26,560 bases of DNA, taken from the NCBI GenBank assembly GCA_015488875.1, contig WFMX01000233.1, positions 1 to 26,560 of the forward strand, given 5' to 3'. The notes under the pieces are model-generated. The model made no database searches. It had not been told where the DNA came from and saw nothing but the letters and a program-made list of their open reading frames with translations. The stretch comes from Campylobacterota bacterium. GTDB taxonomy: Bacteria; Campylobacterota; Campylobacteria; Campylobacterales; Sulfurovaceae. A program made the position numbers and the translations under genes. Positions 1-5,753 of this stretch are shown here, in pieces. How positions within the stretch are numbered: the stretch's first letter is position 1; the number at the start of each line of letters is the position of its first letter.

Positions 1-30
1 ATAGAATAGTAGCATATTTTTCTTTAAAAT

Positions 31-92
31 ATATCAATATGAAATATAAATATCAATATTGTACCTATTTGACTATAATGTGAAATATAAAT
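31..92. promoter_or_regulatory. Repeat-rich promoter region upstream of a small ORF
   Basis: The very AT-rich leader contains two pairs of exact direct repeats. ATATCAATAT occurs at 31-40 and 50-59, and TGAAATATAAAT occurs at 40-51 and 81-92. A perfect -10 hexamer TATAAT lies at 74-79, but no good -35 hexamer is seen at the right distance. The repeats straddle the -10 box, which fits an operator for a repressor or activator. That role is inference, since AT-rich DNA produces such repeats readily. Confidence 0.4.
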
Positions 93-106
93 TAAAGGAG
101 AAGAGT

Positions 107-217
107 ATGGACTATAAGAAAAATAGAAAGATTATGACTGAAGCGGTAAATTCAGGATGTAAAACTATGGCAGAGCTAGCACTCTACCTTCGCATCAGAG
201 TACAGATATCAATCTAG
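107..217 (+). CDS. Small ORF, 36 aa, possible truncated HTH regulator
   Basis: An ATG at 107 follows a strong ribosome binding site (AAAGGAG, 94-100) and a TATAAT box at 74-79. The frame runs 36 codons to a TAG at 215-217 and overlaps the convergent moeA gene by 9 bases. The middle of the peptide (KTMAELALYLRI) resembles the first part of a helix-turn-helix of the phage-repressor type, but the frame ends before a full recognition helix and dimerisation part. It could be a remnant of a regulator whose 3' end was lost beside moeA, a genuine microprotein, or chance. The signals support expression; the function is not recognised. Confidence 0.4.
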   Translation: MDYKKNRKIMTEAVNSGCKTMAELALYLRIRVQISI

Positions 218-1408
218 TAGCAGTAGGGTCACGCTGTCACCCACACTCTTGCTAGTATCATCTTCGTCTGTCACGAGCAGTGCTACATCTCCTAGCATAT
301 TGGTCAAGATAGCACTTGAACCGACCTTTTTGCCATCAAAATCTACGATATATTCACCATCTACTATAGAGTAGTTACATGCAGTAAATTCTGCTTTTTT
401 GGCTCTCTTGATAAATGGCTCTTTTAGTTTCGCTTTTACTCTTGTGAGTGGGCATTTAGCCTTTTGTAATTTGGCTATGAGTGGCACTAGATACAGCAGA
501 GCTGTTACAGTAGATGAGTAAGCAAATCCTGGCAATCCTATGATAAATTTATCCCCTTTTTGTGCTACCATGATATGCTGACCAGGCTTGACTCTGACAC
601 CCTTAAATATCACATCGCATCCTAGCTCTCTGATGACATCTTTGACGAAATCGAAATCACCTACGCTGACTCCACCTGTAGTGACTACTATATCACTCTG
701 TGCCAATGCTGAGTCTATAGCGGATGTGATACTACCTTTATCATCTTTTATACAGCCCAATTGATGTGGTATACCATCGTACTTTTTGACGATCGCTTCC
801 AATATATAGTTATTGGAGCTTCTTATTTGCGATGGATTTGTCTGGCTCTCGCCCAACTCTAGTAGCTCACTACCTGTAGATATGATGGAGACAGTAGGCT
901 TACCATAGACTAAAGGTGTCACGATATTGAGACTAGCCATGACACCTATCTGAGCTATATCTATCTTGGTTCCACTAGCTATAAGTAGGTCATCTTTGCT
1001 ATAGTTTTCACCTACAGCACGGACTGAAAAGCCTTTAGGTACGCTCTCTTTGATGACGATCTCATCTCCGTCTACCTCTACATATTCTATGGGGATGAGT
1101 GTATCACTCCCATCTGGCATAAGCGAGCCTGTGAATGTCTTGATACAGCATCCATCTTTTACGCTATCGCTTAGCTTCGAACCTGCTGGGTTGATGCTGG
1201 ACACCTTTAATCTTCCTAGAGAAGTATCTTTATGTTTAAAAGCATATCCATCCATAGCAGATGTAGGATACTCTGGAGAGTTGTGATCTGCTACTATATC
1301 TTCTGCGAGTATATAACCTAAGGCATCTACTAAATATAACTTTTTCTTTTTGTATGTTGAAATGCTTATATCTTCAATCTTCGATATAGAGTCATCAAAA
1401 TGTAACAT
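209..1408 (-). CDS. moeA: Molybdopterin molybdenumtransferase MoeA
   Basis: MoeA inserts molybdate into adenylylated molybdopterin to give molybdenum cofactor in the cytoplasm. At 399 aa it has the usual family length. Visible motifs are TSAMDGYAF (about 49-57), TGSLMPDGSD (about 93-102), STGSELLELGE (about 177-187) and TTGGVSVGDFDF (about 243-254), the last belonging to the MoaB/MogA-like MPT-binding domain. The usual GLPGNPVS loop reads GLPGFAYS here (about 291-298). The ATG at 1408 follows a modest AAGGA. The gene lies downstream of moaD-moaE in the same direction after a 185-base spacer, so co-transcription is likely. Cofactor users such as formate dehydrogenase or periplasmic nitrate reductase are not in this window. 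The family call is secure. Confidence 0.95.
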   Translation of the reverse strand: MLHFDDSISKIEDISISTYKKKKLYLVDALGYILAEDIVADHNSPEYPTSAMDGYAFKHKDTSLGRLKVSSINPAGSKLSDSVKDGCCIKTFTGSLMPDGSDTLIPIEYVEVDGDEIVIKESVPKGFSVRAVGENYSKDDLLIASGTKIDIAQIGVMASLNIVTPLVYGKPTVSIISTGSELLELGESQTNPSQIRSSNNYILEAIVKKYDGIPHQLGCIKDDKGSITSAIDSALAQSDIVVTTGGVSVGDFDFVKDVIRELGCDVIFKGVRVKPGQHIMVAQKGDKFIIGLPGFAYSSTVTALLYLVPLIAKLQKAKCPLTRVKAKLKEPFIKRAKKAEFTACNYSIVDGEYIVDFDGKKVGSSAILTNMLGDVALLVTDEDDTSKSVGDSVTLLLLD

Positions 1409-1470
1409 TTATTTCCTTTTTTATTGTTTTTTGGATAGACAGTAATGACTGAGTCTGGTTGTAGCAACAT

Positions 1471-1575
1471 TATCTTTCAGCCGAGGTAAAACGATTACTA
1501 TGCGGGGACACAGGTTTCATTCGCTACGCTCACAAAACCAATGTCCCCTAGTTGCGGCTATCTCTCAGCCGAGGT
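1471..1575. repeat. Repeat-flanked hairpin between moaE and moeA (REP/MITE-like)
   Basis: A 17-base direct repeat (TATCTTTCAGCCGAGGT at 1471-1487, TATCTCTCAGCCGAGGT at 1559-1575, one mismatch) brackets a palindrome. The palindrome pairs GGGGACA (1504-1510) with TGTCCCC (1542-1548) and GGTTT (1513-1517) with AAACC (1535-1539), with 2-base mismatched bulges between. The spacer is more GC-rich than its surroundings. The structure would form in the moaE-moeA transcript and could act as a processing or attenuation hairpin, though no T-run follows. Dispersal elsewhere in the genome cannot be tested here. Confidence 0.6.
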
Positions 1576-1593
1576 CTGCCAACTAAGAAGCTC

Positions 1594-2031
1594 TTACGAC
1601 AATAGTCCTGCACCATCCATCGGTGTGCTTCTGTCTGCTGCATATACTCTACTGCCATTTATCACATCATATTTCCATATGGGTGCATTGGCTTTGAAGT
1701 CTTCTACAAACTCATCTATCAGTTCAAGTGCTACTCTTCGTTTTGGTGAAAATACTGCTGAGATATATGATGAAGTGTGTATAGGTACATCACCTATGGC
1801 ATGTGCCATCTTTACTATAGCACCTCTCTTTGCTGCCCTATCCTGCCACTCGTCAAACCATCTCTTTAGTATAGGCTCATAGATATCAAAACTCAATGCT
1901 TCTATCTCATCTTCTGCACGAATAGTGCCTACAAATGGGATATATGCTCCATAATTGGATGAAGCTTCTTCATCTAGCCATCTGCCAAATATCTCTTTGG
2001 TGTCCAATGCTCCTTGGTGTAGCTCCATCAT
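1594..2031 (-). CDS. moaE: Molybdopterin synthase catalytic subunit MoaE
   Basis: MoaE is the large subunit of molybdopterin synthase; it takes sulfur from thiocarboxylated MoaD to convert precursor Z (cPMP) to molybdopterin. Family signs are VGTIR near the N terminus, MAHAIGDVPI in the middle, and the block SPKRRVALELI followed by KANAPIWK, which carries the conserved active-site lysines. The preferred start is the ATG at 2031, giving 145 aa, because it overlaps the moaD stop as TGATG; the frame stays open to an ATG at 2043 inside moaD. The overlap implies translational coupling and equal supply of the two subunits. The call is secure; the exact start (2043, 2031 or 2028) is less so. Confidence 0.93.
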   Translation of the reverse strand: MMELHQGALDTKEIFGRWLDEEASSNYGAYIPFVGTIRAEDEIEALSFDIYEPILKRWFDEWQDRAAKRGAIVKMAHAIGDVPIHTSSYISAVFSPKRRVALELIDEFVEDFKANAPIWKYDVINGSRVYAADRSTPMDGAGLLS

Positions 2032-2252
2032 CACCCACCACATACAGGAGGCAATATGGTCACTCTATCACCATCTTTTAGCTCTATAGACAAATCCGAT
2101 ATCATCTCATCATTGAGAGCTACGGCACATTTAGGTAGCCACTCTCGTAGAGTCTCATCTTCTCTCAATCTATCTGCTATCTCTTGCACGCTACTAGCAT
2201 CTATCTCTAATGCTTCTCTAGCTATGGGACCCAAAAACTCTACTCTTACCAT
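2031..2252 (-). CDS. moaD: Molybdopterin synthase sulfur carrier subunit MoaD
   Basis: This 73-aa ubiquitin-like protein ends in Gly-Gly (VCGG), the C-terminal tail that is adenylylated and converted to a thiocarboxylate before sulfur transfer to cPMP. Length and the ALNDEMISD and DGDRVTILPPVCGG segments fit MoaD; ThiS would be a little shorter and would sit near thiamin genes. It is directly followed by moaE with a 1-base overlap, which settles the identity. The ATG at 2252 has only a weak ribosome site (GTGAGAA). A TATAAT on the minus strand at 2296-2291 is a plausible -10 box in the space shared with mqnA, without a clear -35. Confidence 0.93.
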   Translation of the reverse strand: MVRVEFLGPIAREALEIDASSVQEIADRLREDETLREWLPKCAVALNDEMISDLSIELKDGDRVTILPPVCGG

Positions 2253-2355
2253 ATATTCTCACTTTGTCAAAAATAAAACATTTTGGGGTGATTATAAAAG
2301 TTATTCTCTATAATCATGCTTACTTCTGCTATAATTTTCAAAAAAAAGGCTTCTT
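2253..2355. promoter_or_regulatory. Divergent moaD/mqnA promoter region
   Basis: This 103-base spacer separates two divergent genes. On the plus strand, TATAAT occurs at 2309-2314 and again at 2330-2335, the latter 20 bases before the mqnA start. On the minus strand, TATAAT occurs at 2296-2291, facing moaD. No convincing -35 hexamer is found for any of them, as is common for Campylobacterota sigma-70 promoters. An AAGG just before the mqnA ATG may be its ribosome site. Confidence 0.45.
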
Positions 2356-3003
2356 ATGATATTTGGCTCGATTAGCTACCTAAATCTACTGCCATTTCAG
2401 ACATTTCTCAAGCGATACAAGCCAAATAGCCAATTTCAACACTCTCTACGATACAGAAGAGATGTGCCAAGTCAGATCAACTCTGCTTTCAAATCTAGGA
2501 GAGTAAACGCTGCATTTATATCTAGTGTCGCATCAAAAGGGTGTAGATGTACAGATGTTGGCATAGTGGCAGATGGTGCTGTATATAGTGTATTTGTAGT
2601 AGATGGCAAAGATGAGATAGATAGTGAGTCTGCTACTTCCAATGCACTAGCGAGAGTCTTGGGATTGAGAGGTAGAGTTATCATAGGTGATAAAGCACTC
2701 AAATACTACCTAGAGGGCAACGACACCACGGATCTCTCACAAAAGTGGAAAGATGACACAGACTTGCCATTTGTATTTGCTAGATTGTGCTACAACAGAT
2801 ATGGCACAGAGATAGAGTCTTTAGCAGAGATGTTTGTCAAATCACCTATCAAAATACCACAAAGCGTACTTAAAAGAGAGGCAAAAAAGAGAGGTATAAA
2901 AGCAAGTGAACTTAGATGGTATCTGAAGTATATTCATTATCGTATAGACCAAAGATCTAAAAGATCCCTGAAGATGTTTTTGAAAAAAACTAAAATGCAG
3001 TAG
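2356..3003 (+). CDS. mqnA: Chorismate dehydratase MqnA (futalosine menaquinone pathway)
   Basis: MqnA dehydrates chorismate to 3-enolpyruvylbenzoate, the first committed step of the futalosine route to menaquinone used by Campylobacterota. The N terminus reads GSISYLNLLPF, typical of the family, and the centre carries IGDKALKYYLE followed by DLSQKWKD and LPFVFARLCY, typical of MqnA/MqnD periplasmic-binding-protein folds. At 215 aa it is shorter than actinobacterial MqnA but close to Campylobacterota forms. The C terminus is strongly basic (KRSLKMFLKKTK). The gene stands alone, divergent from moaD. Its product pathway meets UbiE/MenG, encoded later in the window. MqnD is the nearest alternative, but the GSISYLN start favours MqnA. 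Confidence 0.85.
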   Translation: MIFGSISYLNLLPFQTFLKRYKPNSQFQHSLRYRRDVPSQINSAFKSRRVNAAFISSVASKGCRCTDVGIVADGAVYSVFVVDGKDEIDSESATSNALARVLGLRGRVIIGDKALKYYLEGNDTTDLSQKWKDDTDLPFVFARLCYNRYGTEIESLAEMFVKSPIKIPQSVLKREAKKRGIKASELRWYLKYIHYRIDQRSKRSLKMFLKKTKMQ

Positions 3004-3313
3004 TTGTTGCTAGAAGGCGACCTAGCCAAATAGCTATATTCATCATACCAAACGCCGTTGCAAGGAAAACACAAGACGAATAATAATACTTAAAGATTTT
3101 GTGGCATTTGGTATAATCGAAGAGATTGTTTTTTCATACTTCATCTTCAGTTGTAATTATAATAGAGAAATGTCACGCAATTGTTATTCAAATCTAGTCG
3201 TAATGAAGATAAATGAAATTTTTGCCAATAAATAGGAGTTGCAAAGACAGAATTTGAAGCAATAAAATAGTCTGCAAAATACTCAAATATATGGAAAATA
3301 GGGGGTTTCTAAG
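3004..3313. other. Gene-poor 310-base spacer after mqnA
   Basis: No convincing gene is seen. Just after the mqnA stop a 5-bp hairpin (GCTAG 3009-3013 with CTAGC 3022-3026) has no T-run, so it is a doubtful terminator. A long inverted repeat at 3045-3114 is listed separately. The right half contains only short open frames without ribosome sites, for example 21 codons from the ATG at 3170. The region may hold decayed coding sequence, but nothing can be named. Confidence 0.5.
3045..3114. repeat. Inverted repeat, 12-base arms, 70-base element
   Basis: ATACCAAACGCC at 3045-3056 is the reverse complement of GGCATTTGGTAT at 3103-3114 except for one position. The 46-base interior is AT-rich apart from its left edge. 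The arms are too far apart for a simple terminator, and no T-run follows. The layout fits a small non-autonomous mobile element (MITE-like) or a dispersed intergenic palindrome. No clear target-site duplication flanks it. Confidence 0.5.
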
Positions 3314-3390
3314 TGGTAGCAAGAGGGGAACTCGAATCCCCGACCTCCGGCTTATGAGACCAGCGCTCTAACCAGCTGAGCTACCTTGCC
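3314..3390 (-). tRNA. tRNA-Met (CAT), elongator type
   Basis: Read on the minus strand, the 77-base gene folds as a standard cloverleaf: a 7-bp acceptor stem starting GGCAAGG, a D arm GCTC/GAGC, an anticodon stem with loop CTCATAA (anticodon CAT), a 5-base variable loop, and a T arm GGGGA-TTCGAGT-TCCCC. The CCA end is encoded (3316-3314). The G1 base pairs in the acceptor stem and the loop lacks initiator features, so an elongator tRNA-Met is most likely; a lysidine-modified tRNA-Ile(CAT) is the alternative. It lies between mqnA and groES, opposite in direction to both. Confidence 0.95.
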
Positions 3391-3406
3391 ACTTTTGAAG
3401 ATTGGC

Positions 3407-3435
3407 ATTATACTAGAAAATGACTTTAATGTCAA
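3407..3435 (-). promoter_or_regulatory. Consensus sigma-70 promoter for tRNA-Met
   Basis: On the minus strand a perfect TTGACA (3435-3430) and a perfect TATAAT (3412-3407) are separated by exactly 17 bases. The -10 box ends 16 bases before the first tRNA base, placing the start of transcription a few bases ahead of position 3390. Confidence 0.85.
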
Positions 3436-3537
3436 TAGAAAATCCAATCTTTTCAAAAAAATATCATGTTGAACAAATCAGATAATGATAGTTTAGTCAT
3501 ATAGACTCATATTTATTGAATAATTTTTAGTATACTC

Positions 3538-3566
3538 TTGACAAATCTTCAAAAATTCATTACAAT
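3538..3566 (+). promoter_or_regulatory. Near-consensus sigma-70 promoter for groES-groEL
   Basis: TTGACA at 3538-3543 and TACAAT at 3561-3566 are separated by 17 bases, 38 bases before the groES start. I find no CIRCE element (TTAGCACTC-N9-GAGTGCTAA, bound by HrcA) and no HAIR-like HspR site between the tRNA and groES. Repression by either known heat-shock repressor is therefore not visible here. Confidence 0.8.
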
Positions 3567-3604
3567 ACGCTCACAAAAATGATAACAAATTAAAGGAGTC
3601 TAAA

Positions 3605-3871
3605 ATGGCATTTAAACCATTAGCAAATAGAGTATTGATCGAACGAGAAGAGGAGATCACGACCACAGCGACAGGCATCATCATCCCAGACAATGCAAAA
3701 GAGAAACCTTTGACAGGTAAAGTTTTGGCAGTGGGTGTTGATGCTACTGATGAGGGTATAAGCGAAGGTGATATAGTAGTCTTTGGCAAGTATACTGGGA
3801 CAGAGATCACACTAGATGGCAAAGAGTTATTGATCCTGACAAGTGACGATATACTTGGCATCATTGGCTAA
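3605..3871 (+). CDS. groES: Co-chaperonin GroES
   Basis: GroES is the lid of the GroEL folding chamber; seven copies cap one ring in the cytoplasm. At 88 aa it is slightly shorter than the 95-97 aa of many bacteria. The N terminus (FKPLANRVLIERE) is typical. The mobile loop that contacts GroEL corresponds to about residues 16-33 and contains TATGIIIPDNAKEKP with the conserved hydrophobic triplet. The C-terminal half has VVFGKYTGTEITLDGKELLIL. The ATG at 3605 follows a strong AAAGGAG (3592-3598). It leads groEL by 57 bases in the same transcript, from a near-consensus promoter. Confidence 0.97.
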   Translation: MAFKPLANRVLIEREEEITTTATGIIIPDNAKEKPLTGKVLAVGVDATDEGISEGDIVVFGKYTGTEITLDGKELLILTSDDILGIIG

Positions 3872-3928
3872 CAGAACAAAACTAAATCAATTTAACAAAA
3901 AACAAAATATTAAAAAAAGGATTGAAAT

Positions 3929-5566
3929 ATGGCAAAAGAGATATTTTATTCAGACAGAGCTAGAAACGGACTATTTGAAGGTGTAACTAAACTCGCTGAT
4001 GCAGTCAAAGTAACAATGGGACCTAGGGGTAGAAATGTACTCATCCAAAAGAGCTTTGGTGCTCCACACATCACAAAAGACGGCGTGAGTGTAGCTAGAG
4101 AGATAGAGCTAGATGATTCACTAGAAAATATGGGAGCTCAGCTAGTCAAAGAGGTAGCTTCAAACACAGCAGACGAGGCTGGTGATGGTACTACTACAGC
4201 TACCGTATTAGCCTACTCTATATTTAAAGAGGGCCTACGAAACATCACAGCAGGTGCCAATCCTATAGAGGTCAAGAGAGGCATGGACAAAGCTAGCAAC
4301 GCCATCATCGAAGAGCTGAAAAAGATCACCAAAGAGGTCAAAGAGAAGAAAGAGATCGCACAGGTAGCTACTATCTCTGCAAACTCTGATGAAACCATAG
4401 GCAATCTCATAGCAGAAGCTATGGAAAAAGTGGGTAAAGATGGTGTCATCACGGTAGAAGAAGCTAAGGGTATCAGCGATGAGCTAGAGGTAGTTGAGGG
4501 TATGCAGTTTGATAGAGGATATCTATCTCCGTACTTTGTGACCAATAGTGAAAAGATGACTTGCGAGCTAGAGAATCCTCTACTACTTATCACAGATAGC
4601 AAGATCACTTCGCTCAAAGATTTGGTACCTATACTAGAGCAGATACAGCAGTCAGGCAGACCGCTACTCATCATATCTGATGATGTAGAGGGTGAAGCGT
4701 TGGCTACTTTGGTTCTCAATAGACTCAAAGGCGTACTCAACATATCGGCAGTCAAAGCTCCAGGATTTGGTGACAGAAAAAAGGCTATGTTGCAAGATGT
4801 AGCTATCCTCACAGGTGCTACAGTCATCACAGAAGAGCTGGGTCTATCACTAGAGAAGGCTACACTAGCAGATCTAGGTCAAGCTAGTAGAGTAGTCATA
4901 GACAAAGACAACACAGTCATCGTAGATGGTAAGGGCGATGCCAACGCTGTAGAGGCTAGAGTATCAGAGATCAAGACTCAGGTAGGTAACACTACAAGCG
5001 AATATGATAGAGAAAAACTCCAAGAGAGACTAGCCAAACTCAGTGGTGGTGTGGCAGTCATCAAAGTGGGTGCAGCTACAGAGACAGAGATGAAAGAGAA
5101 GAAAGATAGAGTAGATGATGCACTATCAGCCACTAAGGCAGCTGTAGATGAGGGTATCATCATAGGTGGTGGTGCAGCACTCATAAAAGCTGGTCAAAAA
5201 ATCTCACTAGATTTGATCAATGATGAAAAAGTAGGATCAGATATCATCCTCAGAGCCATCACGGCACCTATGAAGCAGATAGCTTCAAATGCAGGATTTG
5301 ACGCAGGAGTAGTCGTAGACAAGATAGCAAATAGTGATGAGTCAAATCTAGGCTTTAACGCTGCTACTGGCGAGTATGTGGATATGCTAGATGCTGGTAT
5401 CATCGACCCACTCAAAGTCGCCAGGATAGCACTACAGAATGCTACATCAGTAGCGAGTCTACTCCTCACCACAGAGGCGACAATCAGTGATATCAAAGAG
5501 GCTCCGACAGTAGCTCCTGCTATGCCAGACATGGGCGGAATGGGCGGAATGCCAGGTATGATGTAG
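3929..5566 (+). CDS. groEL: Chaperonin GroEL
   Basis: GroEL (Hsp60) forms the double-ring ATP-driven folding chamber. The 545-aa length is normal. Visible are the ATP-binding segment GDGTTTATVLA (about 85-95), the phosphate-binding start VTMGPRGRNV, the hinge and apical regions, the DDALSATKAAVDEG segment with its catalytic-site aspartate (near 397), IIGGGAAL, and a C-terminal Gly-Met tail ending GGMPGMM. The ATG at 3929 follows AAAAGGA. Arginine is nearly always AGA or AGG and leucine often CTA, and CTAG tetranucleotides are frequent. A hairpin after the stop probably ends the groESL transcript. The identity is certain. Confidence 0.99.
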   Translation: MAKEIFYSDRARNGLFEGVTKLADAVKVTMGPRGRNVLIQKSFGAPHITKDGVSVAREIELDDSLENMGAQLVKEVASNTADEAGDGTTTATVLAYSIFKEGLRNITAGANPIEVKRGMDKASNAIIEELKKITKEVKEKKEIAQVATISANSDETIGNLIAEAMEKVGKDGVITVEEAKGISDELEVVEGMQFDRGYLSPYFVTNSEKMTCELENPLLLITDSKITSLKDLVPILEQIQQSGRPLLIISDDVEGEALATLVLNRLKGVLNISAVKAPGFGDRKKAMLQDVAILTGATVITEELGLSLEKATLADLGQASRVVIDKDNTVIVDGKGDANAVEARVSEIKTQVGNTTSEYDREKLQERLAKLSGGVAVIKVGAATETEMKEKKDRVDDALSATKAAVDEGIIIGGGAALIKAGQKISLDLINDEKVGSDIILRAITAPMKQIASNAGFDAGVVVDKIANSDESNLGFNAATGEYVDMLDAGIIDPLKVARIALQNATSVASLLLTTEATISDIKEAPTVAPAMPDMGGMGGMPGMM

Positions 5567-5587
5567 ATCTCTACCACTCTTCCATCA

Positions 5588-5621
5588 ACCCCTCAAGCGG
5601 GGGGTATGGTTCTCTTCTTTT
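5588..5621 (+). terminator. Probable rho-independent terminator after groEL
   Basis: ACCCCTC (5588-5594) pairs with GGGGGGT (5599-5605) around an AAGC tetraloop, giving a 7-bp stem with one T-G pair. It is followed by a pyrimidine-rich tract (TTCTCTTCTTTTC) rather than a pure T-run. It starts 22 bases after the groEL stop. The next gene converges from the other side, so a terminator is expected here. Confidence 0.65.
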
Positions 5622-5753
5622 CATTTCCAACTCTCATTCTATTGGGTTAATATTGCCATATCTCTTTATTTTTGATATATTTATGTTTCAAAGAGTTTGC
5701 TTGATCTACACAAACACACCCTATCGGGAATTACATCTTTAATCGTAATATTT

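Noticed and set aside
3009..3026. GCTAG/CTAGC hairpin as an mqnA terminator
   Set aside because: A 5-bp stem without a T-run is too weak to call a terminator.
3170..3235. 21-codon frame in the mqnA-tRNA spacer
   Set aside because: No ribosome binding site, no recognisable peptide, and AT-rich DNA.
3566..3578. 13-base match TACGCTCACAAAA between the groES leader and the moaE-moeA hairpin (1525-1537)
   Set aside because: A few 13-base matches are expected by chance in a window this size, and the flanks do not match.
4213..4830. 205-codon open frame antisense to groEL
   Set aside because: It is a mirror of groEL codon use, has a composition rich in Ser and Leu, and groEL is certain on the plus strand.
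5721..5730. CCCTATCGGG palindrome as a terminator for the EAL gene
   Set aside because: Only a 3-bp stem and no T-run on the minus strand.
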